A stretch of 40,248 nucleotides of DNA from Actinomycetota bacterium (GTDB taxonomy: Bacteria; Actinomycetota; Actinomycetes; Nanopelagicales; Nanopelagicaceae). A program made the position numbers and the translations under genes. Positions 34,493-40,248 of this stretch are shown in pieces. Positions within the stretch are counted from its first letter, which is position 1. The number at the start of each line of letters is the position of its first letter. A model generated the notes under the pieces. It saw nothing but the letters and a program-made list of their open reading frames with translations. It was not told where the DNA came from and did not search any database. The stretch is taken from NCBI GenBank assembly GCA_947372965.1, contig CANBVR010000010.1:1-40248 (forward strand). The letters run 5' to 3'.

Positions 34493-35698
34493 TTAACTCT
34501 CATTTTCAGGCGTTGAGCCATCTATTAACCGTGCCGGACGCACACTTCCTTGCCCAAACCTGGCACTTGCCTTATCGATAGCCGCCGTAGCCTCGCGCCA
34601 GCCCTTATCGCGCTCACCCAATTCGAGCTGTTCTGGTCCATCAACCCCATCCATCAACCCTTCAAGCCCAACTCCAACCAACCTGATTCGCGCTCTATCA
34701 AGTTTTAAAGAGATGAAAAGTGACTTTGCAACTTCAAAGACTTCCTTTGTTCCACTCATTGGCAATGCAAAAGTTTTGGAGCGAGAGATAGTTTTAAAAT
34801 CTGCAAATCTAACTTTGATTGAAATAGTTCTAGCGCTCATATCTTTTGAACGCATTCGTGCTGTTGCTTTTTCAGTAAGACGCAGAAATTCACGCAAAAT
34901 TATCTCTTGGTCTTCAATATCGGTTTCGAAAGTTTCAGCAGCGCTAATTGATTTATCAATCTCCTCAGGTTCTACATCTCGATAGTCGCGCCCCCAAGCC
35001 AATTCATAAAGTGAGGTACCCGATACCTCACCTAAGGCGCGAATTAAAGTATTTCTTGGGGTATTTGCGATATCGGCTACGGTTCGTAAACCTAATTTCT
35101 GTAGCTCTTCATTTGTTTTTGGGCCAACTCCCCAAATCGCTTTTACAGGAAGGGGGTGCAAAAATTCCAAGATCCTATCGGGGGCAATTTCGAGCATTCC
35201 ATTTGGTTTACACCTTGCCGAGGCTAACTTTGCAATAAATTTATTTGAAGCGATTCCGACTGAACAAGTTATCCCCTGTGAATCTAGAACTCGCTTTCTA
35301 ATTAGTTGACCAATTTCACGACCAGTTCCAAGGAGTCTACGGGCGCCAGTCACATCGATAAATGCTTCATCGAGTGAGAGCGGTTCAACATATGGCGAAA
35401 CTGATCTAAATATCTCCATCACGTGTTGGGAGACCTCCGAGTAACGCTCGTGATTTACTGGCAGAAAGATGGCATGTGGTGCCAGTCGCCGGGCCTGACC
35501 AATTGGCATTGCTGAGTGAATTCCAAATTTTCTAGCTTCATAATTTGCCGCAGAAACCACACCGCGCACCCCCATGCCAACTACAACAGGTTTTCCCTTC
35601 AGAGTTGGGTTATCGCGCTCTTCAACCGATGCGAAGAAGGCATCCATATCCACATGGAGAATTGTGGAAAATTCTTCATGCATCTCTGGCTCGTTCAT
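34493..35698 (-). CDS. dinB: DNA polymerase IV (Y family)
   Basis: DinB is a lesion-bypass polymerase. Of 401 residues, the catalytic carboxylates are intact: LHVDMDAFFASVE (D17) and SLDEAFID (D110, E111). That makes it an active polymerase rather than the catalytically dead ImuB. CSVGIASNKFIAKLAS and IWGVGPKT belong to the palm and thumb, and residues 240-350 are the little finger. QLELGE near residue 360 resembles a sliding-clamp binding peptide (QLxLF). The tail WREATAAIDKASARFGQG is typical of actinobacterial homologs. Its start overlaps dnaE2 by 23 bases; the ATG at 35683 would reduce this to eight. Confidence 0.94.
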   Translation of the reverse strand: MNEPEMHEEFSTILHVDMDAFFASVEERDNPTLKGKPVVVGMGVRGVVSAANYEARKFGIHSAMPIGQARRLAPHAIFLPVNHERYSEVSQHVMEIFRSVSPYVEPLSLDEAFIDVTGARRLLGTGREIGQLIRKRVLDSQGITCSVGIASNKFIAKLASARCKPNGMLEIAPDRILEFLHPLPVKAIWGVGPKTNEELQKLGLRTVADIANTPRNTLIRALGEVSGTSLYELAWGRDYRDVEPEEIDKSISAAETFETDIEDQEIILREFLRLTEKATARMRSKDMSARTISIKVRFADFKTISRSKTFALPMSGTKEVFEVAKSLFISLKLDRARIRLVGVGLEGLMDGVDGPEQLELGERDKGWREATAAIDKASARFGQGSVRPARLIDGSTPENES

Positions 35699-38600
35699 GA
35701 AGATTGAGGTTACGCCACTTCTCGTAAGAAACCGACAACTCCCACGCCGCAGTTGCTCTAAGTGAAATTCCTCGTGGGCCAGTTCTGCGAATTACCCCAC
35801 GTGCTAGAAATAACCAAGAGTTTCGAAGTAGTCCGGCGTAGCTATTTTGTACATCCTCAAAGAAAGTTAAATCATTGCAACCAAAACCATCATCTAACGT
35901 TAGGAACATAACTCGCCTCCCAGAGCGAACGGGCGGCGTTTGTAGCGCAACTTTTACTCCAGCAACCAAAACGCAGGTTCCAGCACGGTGCTTCATTAGA
36001 TCTGATGACCGAACCGCACCAATGCTATTTAGGAAATCACCGTAGAACTCCAGCATGTGAGCAGAAATATCCATTCCAGTTATCTCAACTTCGGTGCGTA
36101 CTCGCTCACTTGCAGTCAGATCTGGCAACCCACTTGCGTGCAATTGTGATGGCGCTAATTCGAAAGTCATCTGACTATTTGTCGCAGGGTTCTTTGACCC
36201 CGATAGACGATAGATATCTTGAAGATGCAAAAGTAAATCTCGGCGATTTAGCTTTGATGTAGCAAGGCTATGCAATTGATCAAAGGCGCCAATCATCACC
36301 AAACTTTCGACAATTGGCCGACTAGCGCCAGAGCGATAAACAAAATCAGCTAGATCTATATAAGGCCGCCCAGAAATAATCGAATCAACTTCCATCTCAC
36401 TTATGCCACCAACATCAGATAACGCCGTACGAATTGCAAACCCTCTAGCATCTGGCAATAAAAGCGCAGCCCCGGAACTCTTGGAATCTGGCGCTAGATA
36501 TGGAGCCCGACCAATATTTTCACTGCGCTCAACTAAATAAGTTTTTCCTGAAAGATTTGCATCGATCGGTGCAATCTCAATTCCCCATTGCCTAGCTTCA
36601 TCAAGGATTACGCGCTTTGGATACATACCTGGATCATGCGTGAGTACCCCAGCTAGGAAAGCTGCGGTGTAGTGCGTCTTAAGCCAAGCGGATTGATAAG
36701 TCGGAAGAGCGAACGCTGCGGCGTGCGCTTTACAGAAACCAAATGAAGCAAATGCACGCAAAATTTCCCAGACTTGCTCGACTACTTCAAAGGTATAGCC
36801 CTTTGCTAGCGCTGCCGGAAAGAACCAATCACAAACTATTTGCTGTCCTTCTAACGTTCCAAGTTCTCGCCGCCTTTCATCGGCCTGCGCCAAAGTAATT
36901 CCAGTAAGAGTCGAAATTATCTTTATTACCTGTTCGTGAAATACCACAACTCCTTCCGTCTCATCCAAAATTTCTCGAAGATCTTCATGAATTATTGGAC
37001 GCTCTCTAAGGCCTTGGCGAGTACCGAGAAAGGGTGTGATCATGTCGCTCTTTACTGGGCCAGGGCGAAAGAGTGAGATATCAATTATTAAATCGGTAAA
37101 AGTATTTGGGGCAAATTTTCCAACCAGTTCACGTTGTCCGGGACTTTCGATTTGAAAAATACCCAGAGTTCGAGTTGATTTAATTAAATCAAAGGTTGGC
37201 TTATCAGATAGATCAACTGCATCGATATCAAGAATTTCACCAGTTGTGCGTTCAATCTCTGAGAGTGAATAGGCAATCGCTGACTGCATTCGAACTCCAA
37301 GAACATCTAATTTCAATAACCCAATCGCTTCTACGCCATCTTTATCAAAGGCGACCATTGGATAACCGCTAGCGGCACGTTCGATCGGCGCATGATCTTG
37401 TAGTCCAATATCTGATAAGGCAATTGCACATGGATGCATCGATAGATGTCTAGGTAGTCCATCTAACCTGCCAGCTAGGGCAACTGCCATTTTTAAAATT
37501 GGCGTATTTAAATTTAACCCCTTTAGCTCTGGCAAATTTTCTAGCGCCTTGCCGATATTTCGGGATCGAATATGTGGCAACGCCTTTGCGATCTGATCTA
37601 TCTCCATTGGTGAAATCCCAAGAGCGGCGCCCACGTCTCGAATTGCATGGCGAGCGCGATAAGTCTCAACCATCGAAACTGTGGCGCATCTAGATTGATT
37701 TCCTGGTCGCGACCAGTCGTTATCGCCATACCGCTCAAAGATGGCATCATAAATTTCTAGCCGCCTTGCTGATTCCACATCAATATCAATATCTGGTAAT
37801 TCACCGCGAAGTGGTGAGCAAAAGCGTTCCATTAATAATCCATGTGACATTGGTTCGACACCAGAGATACCAAGGACGTGACAAATTAAGGAACCGGCGC
37901 CACTTCCCCGTGCGGCAACTCGAATACCTCGAGCGCGCGCTAGATCAGTTATATCTGCAACAGTTAAGAAGTAAGTTTCATAGCCAAGTCCAACAACAGT
38001 TGTGAGTTCTTCCTCGAGCCGAAGCGCCGCCTTTACTGATTGGGCGCCAGAATATTTTTTACCAAGACCAGCCTCACATCTATCGCGCAATTGCTTTCCT
38101 AATTCGATTCGACTCTTTGCCCCAACCACACTCGCTTCAGGTAAATGGATCTGGCCGATTCCAACATCTAACCGCGGTGAGAGCGCAGTGCGCTCGGCCC
38201 ATTCACGAGTGGTATCCAATAAGCCTCTTCCAGTTCGCTCTCCAGCAAGACGTGATACTTCATCAGCTAAGGCAGCCATCTGCGAGCCAGGCTTTAGATA
38301 CCCCTCACTATTGCGACGATCAACGTTCTTTATATTTAGTGGCACTAACTGCCTCGCCGCATCTAAAACATCAGCTACTGGGCCATCTGCGCGATCTAGC
38401 ATTCGTACCGAATTTGTTATTACTGCTGGTAGCCCGTGATCCCTGGCAAAACTTAGGGACCTTGCCGCGTAGGGAGTTGAGTGCGGGCCATCACCGCCAA
38501 TTTGATGGGTTACACATTCAATTGCTTGGTCTGCGAAGAGTTCTCGCCCGGCGTTATAGATAGAGATCGCTTGCGCACTTCGCCTAGCCGCGATTGCCAG

Positions 38601-39002
38601 CGCTAACTCTGATTCTGGGCCGTGAAGCAGGAGTACCTCTTTTGAGTATTCCGAAAACTTCTCCAACACTTCATAGGTGATCAGATTCTGGTCACTATTC
38701 ATCTTTATGGCGGTCAATAATCGGTATAGCGAATCTAGCTTCCCACCTTGGGCCAATAGAGTCACTCGATATTTTTTCTGGAGGAAACTTAAATTGACCC
38801 CAAGGATTGGAGTAATTCCATTTGCCTCGCAACTTTGTACAAAGGTAACCGCCCCAGCCATCCCATCACGATCAGTTAGAGCTAGCGCCTTCATCTCAAA
38901 TTCGGCTGCCCGTTCAACTAAAGATGCGGCATGGGCAGTTCCATATTTAAATGAGAAGCCACTGGCTACATGGAGATGAATAAAGTTATTGGGATCTGAC
39001 AT
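35676..39002 (-). CDS. dnaE2: Error-prone DNA polymerase DnaE2 (ImuC)
   Basis: DnaE2 is the damage-inducible C-family polymerase of actinobacterial SOS mutagenesis. It has 1108 residues. The PHP domain has lost metal ligands: HLHVASGFS replaces the HxHxEYS type and TDRDG replaces TDHGN, so proofreading is not expected. The polymerase core keeps AARGSGAGSL and the catalytic aspartates in LPDIDIDVES, with GIFQIESPGQRELV and EGVVVFHEQV downstream. The C-terminal OB fold (LVAGVKVALQTPPVRSGRR) is typical of DnaE2 rather than DnaE1. It is second in the operon, nine bases after the DUF6504 gene, and overlaps dinB. Confidence 0.95.
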   Translation of the reverse strand: MSDPNNFIHLHVASGFSFKYGTAHAASLVERAAEFEMKALALTDRDGMAGAVTFVQSCEANGITPILGVNLSFLQKKYRVTLLAQGGKLDSLYRLLTAIKMNSDQNLITYEVLEKFSEYSKEVLLLHGPESELALAIAARRSAQAISIYNAGRELFADQAIECVTHQIGGDGPHSTPYAARSLSFARDHGLPAVITNSVRMLDRADGPVADVLDAARQLVPLNIKNVDRRNSEGYLKPGSQMAALADEVSRLAGERTGRGLLDTTREWAERTALSPRLDVGIGQIHLPEASVVGAKSRIELGKQLRDRCEAGLGKKYSGAQSVKAALRLEEELTTVVGLGYETYFLTVADITDLARARGIRVAARGSGAGSLICHVLGISGVEPMSHGLLMERFCSPLRGELPDIDIDVESARRLEIYDAIFERYGDNDWSRPGNQSRCATVSMVETYRARHAIRDVGAALGISPMEIDQIAKALPHIRSRNIGKALENLPELKGLNLNTPILKMAVALAGRLDGLPRHLSMHPCAIALSDIGLQDHAPIERAASGYPMVAFDKDGVEAIGLLKLDVLGVRMQSAIAYSLSEIERTTGEILDIDAVDLSDKPTFDLIKSTRTLGIFQIESPGQRELVGKFAPNTFTDLIIDISLFRPGPVKSDMITPFLGTRQGLRERPIIHEDLREILDETEGVVVFHEQVIKIISTLTGITLAQADERRRELGTLEGQQIVCDWFFPAALAKGYTFEVVEQVWEILRAFASFGFCKAHAAAFALPTYQSAWLKTHYTAAFLAGVLTHDPGMYPKRVILDEARQWGIEIAPIDANLSGKTYLVERSENIGRAPYLAPDSKSSGAALLLPDARGFAIRTALSDVGGISEMEVDSIISGRPYIDLADFVYRSGASRPIVESLVMIGAFDQLHSLATSKLNRRDLLLHLQDIYRLSGSKNPATNSQMTFELAPSQLHASGLPDLTASERVRTEVEITGMDISAHMLEFYGDFLNSIGAVRSSDLMKHRAGTCVLVAGVKVALQTPPVRSGRRVMFLTLDDGFGCNDLTFFEDVQNSYAGLLRNSWLFLARGVIRRTGPRGISLRATAAWELSVSYEKWRNLNLHERARDA

Positions 39003-39011
39003 TTAAATAAA

Positions 39012-39335
39012 TTAATTTGGTCTAGAGGTTGGGCGAATTAGCCAAGTCTTAGTTATCTCATCGAGTTCGATCTCAAAGGTGGTGAGTGCGCCCTCGGGAG
39101 CTGCCTCTACTCGCCAGATTGCGCGAGCACCATCATCTAGCGACTCCAAGATGTTTTTATCAGTTAGATGGCTATTGCCATCGCTGATTCGATTCCACCA
39201 ACCACCAGATTCACGCCACCTAGATATGACGGCATGGATATGAAACTTGCGCCCCTTGTAAATGAATTCGACCGGTTCGCCCTCTGGGGCTAGGACCCGA
39301 GCGCTTGGCTTGCTGACTTCAGTATTTTCGAACAT
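39012..39335 (-). CDS. DUF6504 family protein, first gene of the SOS operon
   Basis: This 107-residue protein has GEPVEFIYKGRKFHIHAVISRWRESGGWWN near the start and AIWRVEAAPEGALTTFEIELDEITKTWLIRP at the end. These are features of the DUF6504 family, small actinobacterial proteins coded beside Y-family or DnaE2 polymerases. No enzymatic motif is visible. A role as accessory factor in lesion bypass is inferred only from its neighbours. The ATG at 39335 lies inside a perfect LexA box and a few bases after the predicted transcription start, so the message is probably leaderless. No other in-frame start exists before the conserved part. Confidence 0.8.
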   Translation of the reverse strand: MFENTEVSKPSARVLAPEGEPVEFIYKGRKFHIHAVISRWRESGGWWNRISDGNSHLTDKNILESLDDGARAIWRVEAAPEGALTTFEIELDEITKTWLIRPTSRPN

Positions 39336-39344
39336 ATGTTCGAA
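39327..39344. promoter_or_regulatory. lexA box: LexA (SOS) box
   Basis: TTCGAACATATGTTCGAA is an 18-base perfect palindrome. It fits the gram-positive/actinobacterial LexA consensus (TCGAAC, four bases, GTTCGA). It covers the end of the -10 hexamer, the predicted transcription start and the ATG of the DUF6504 gene. Bound LexA would block the promoter of the DUF6504-dnaE2-dinB operon. Confidence 0.9.
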
Positions 39345-39372
39345 AGATAACCGCCTCCACCGACAGGCGCAA
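39344..39372 (-). promoter_or_regulatory. SOS promoter of the DUF6504-dnaE2-dinB operon
   Basis: On the minus strand TTGCGC (39372-39367) and TATCTT (39349-39344) are 17 bases apart. Transcription would start about seven bases after the -10, close to the ATG at 39335. The overlap with the LexA box supports both calls. Confidence 0.66.
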
Positions 39373-39450
39373 GTACTGCCACCTTACGCTCAAAAGCAGG
39401 CCAGGTGAGTCCGATTCACCCCCAATTCACCGCAACACACCTCGTTATTA

Positions 39451-39520
39451 GTTGAAAGTTCAACCACTGAGACTTACCTTTTATCCTAAGAAAGTTCAAA
39501 CTTAAAACTGGTTTGAATCC
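39451..39520 (+). promoter_or_regulatory. Promoter and repeat-rich operator region of the DoxX gene
   Basis: TTGAAA (39452-39457) and TACCTT (39475-39480) are 17 bases apart and form a plausible promoter. The -35 lies inside the inverted repeat GTTGAAAGTTCAAC (39451-39464). GAAAGTTCAA occurs again at 39490-39499, 36 bases later, and TTCAAAC (39496-39502) with GTTTGAA (39511-39517) forms a second inverted repeat. The pattern looks like two sites for one regulator, which cannot be named from sequence. Confidence 0.5.
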
Positions 39521-39540
39521 CATTAAAGAAAAGGAAATAA

Positions 39541-39969
39541 ATGAGCGCAATTCTACTAATCGGCCGCATCATCTTCGGTGGCTTCTTCCTAATGTCAGGA
39601 ATCAACCACTTCACAAAGCTAGAAATGATGACCGGCTATGCAAAGTACAAGAAGTTGCCTGCCGCAAAGCTAGGTGTTCTACTTTCAGGCTTAATGCTTG
39701 TAGTTGGTGGCGCCGCCGTCCTTCTTGGTTACTACGCAGATCTAGGAGCATTGCTACTTGCAATCTTCCTAATCCTTGCCGCAATTATCTTCCACAACTT
39801 CTGGGCTGAAACAGATGCAACTGCAAAGCAAACTGAGCAAATGGGCTTTATGAAAGACTTCGCTCTTGCTGGCGCAGCACTAATCCTCTTCGCAATGCTT
39901 GCTAAGCAGGGTGGCGAAATCGACTTCGGTTGGGTTCTCTCAAAAGCTCACGTTGCACTCTGGAAGTAG
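39541..39969 (+). CDS. DoxX family membrane protein
   Basis: The 142-residue protein has four hydrophobic segments: about 3-20, 43-63, 67-89 and 107-122. The first, LIGRIIFGGFFLMSGINHFTK, has the GRxxxGxxFxxxGxxH pattern of DoxX/DoxD-like proteins. AAKLGVLLSGLMLVVGG and AIIFHNFWAE are further family marks. DoxX proteins are linked to quinone or thiol redox and oxidative stress responses; a specific reaction is not established for this type. The ATG has a good AAAGGA ribosome site six bases upstream. It is a single-gene unit with its own promoter and strong terminator, which suggests separate control and perhaps high expression. Confidence 0.88.
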   Translation: MSAILLIGRIIFGGFFLMSGINHFTKLEMMTGYAKYKKLPAAKLGVLLSGLMLVVGGAAVLLGYYADLGALLLAIFLILAAIIFHNFWAETDATAKQTEQMGFMKDFALAGAALILFAMLAKQGGEIDFGWVLSKAHVALWK

Positions 39970-39998
39970 TAAGTAAGTAAAACAAAATTAATTTAATA

Positions 39999-40039
39999 GC
40001 CCTCGGTCGCCTTCGAAAGTAGCGACCGGGGGCTTTTTT
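39999..40039 (+). terminator. Intrinsic terminator after the DoxX gene
   Basis: GCCCTCGGTCGC (39999-40010) and GCGACCGGGGGC (40022-40033) form a 12-pair stem with one G-U, an 11-base loop and a run of six T. It lies 29 bases after the stop codon. Confidence 0.95.
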
Positions 40040-40056
40040 AATGGCACGATACTGAT

Positions 40057-40248
40057 ATGGAAATCCTAGGTGCCCTGGTCGCTGGTGGCTTTATTGGAGC
40101 GGTACTTGGCCTTATTGGAGCCGGTGGCGCAATGCTCTCGGTACCAATTCTCATCTACCTCTTTGACTTCACGCCAAAACATGCAACCGTTGCAGCCCTT
40201 GCAATAGTTTTTCTCGCCGCATTTTCCGGCGCTATTCCAAAATTAAAG
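40057..40248 (+). CDS. TauE/SafE (TSUP) family membrane transporter, N-terminal part
   Basis: The window ends inside this gene after 64 codons. The visible N-terminus (GALVAGGFIGAVLGLIGAGGAML) is the first membrane helix and glycine-rich loop of the TSUP family, followed by SVPILIYLFDFTPKHATVAALAIVF, the second conserved stretch. Family members export or import sulfonates, sulfite or other sulfur anions; the substrate here is unknown. The ATG at 40057 is only 17 bases after the T-run of the preceding terminator, with no clear ribosome site, so it may use a very short or leaderless message (GATACT at 40048-40053 is a weak -10 candidate). Confidence 0.86.
   Translation, partial: MEILGALVAGGFIGAVLGLIGAGGAMLSVPILIYLFDFTPKHATVAALAIVFLAAFSGAIPKLK

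Noticed and set aside
39513-39809. 98-codon frame overlapping the DoxX gene
   Set aside because: The product is Arg/Cys/Trp-rich with no family features, while the overlapping DoxX frame is a clear membrane protein with a good ribosome site.
1-40248. tRNA or rRNA genes, insertion sequences, prophage or restriction-modification genes
   Set aside because: No region outside the described genes is long enough and none shows the features; all sizeable frames belong to core families.
1-40248. A wholly new gene system
   Set aside because: All protein genes except the 55-aa one fit known families and known actinobacterial order; novelty lies in control regions and sequence variants, not in an unknown gene cassette.

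Overview
The window is a gene-dense stretch of chromosome from a streamlined, low-GC actinobacterium. The gene order is the classic actinobacterial one: a dcw cluster ending ftsZ-pgeF-yggS-sepF-yggT, then ileS, a TraR/DksA-type protein, lspA, rluD, dnaE1 and the his genes. The base composition is only about 40-45% G+C by eye. Intergenic gaps are tiny and most genes join through 1-8 base stop/start overlaps (ATGA, GTGA, TTGA, TAATG). This fits freshwater acI-type lineages (Nanopelagicales, for example 'Candidatus Planktophila'); that placement is inference, with no marker-gene tree behind it.

Layout. (1) About 1-13,690, minus strand: one long co-directional run, TraR/DksA-lspA-rluD-dnaE1-hisD-hisC-hisB-hisH-priA-hisF-hisI-trpE-(55-aa membrane protein)-trpC. 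It joins replication, rRNA modification and lipoprotein processing to histidine and tryptophan synthesis. PriA should serve both pathways. (2) 13,688-14,000: a divergent control region with a minus-strand promoter for that run and, on the plus strand, a T-box leader for ileS. (3) 14,001-17,120: ileS, whose class I HxGH signature reads GTHH. (4) 17,117-33,875, minus strand: the cell wall and division cluster mraZ-rsmH-ftsL-ftsI-murE-murF-mraY-murD-ftsW-murG-murC-ftsQ, then ftsZ from its own promoter with pgeF-yggS-sepF-yggT. MurE has the DNPR motif of meso-diaminopimelate ligases. A five-unit, 10-bp repeat (a MraZ operator) lies upstream of mraZ, and a strong nested hairpin lies between mraZ and rsmH. 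(5) 34,037-39,372, minus strand: an apparent SOS mutagenesis operon, DUF6504-dnaE2-dinB-DUF3040, with a perfect LexA box on the start codon of the first gene and a terminator after the last. (6) 39,345-40,248, plus strand: a DoxX-family membrane protein with repeat-rich promoter and terminator, then the 5' part of a TauE/SafE-type transporter.

I saw no tRNA or rRNA genes, insertion sequences, CRISPR arrays or phage genes. This is core chromosome. The most interesting points are regulatory (T-box, MraZ repeats, mraZ-rsmH hairpin, LexA box on a start codon) and the altered IleS signature.
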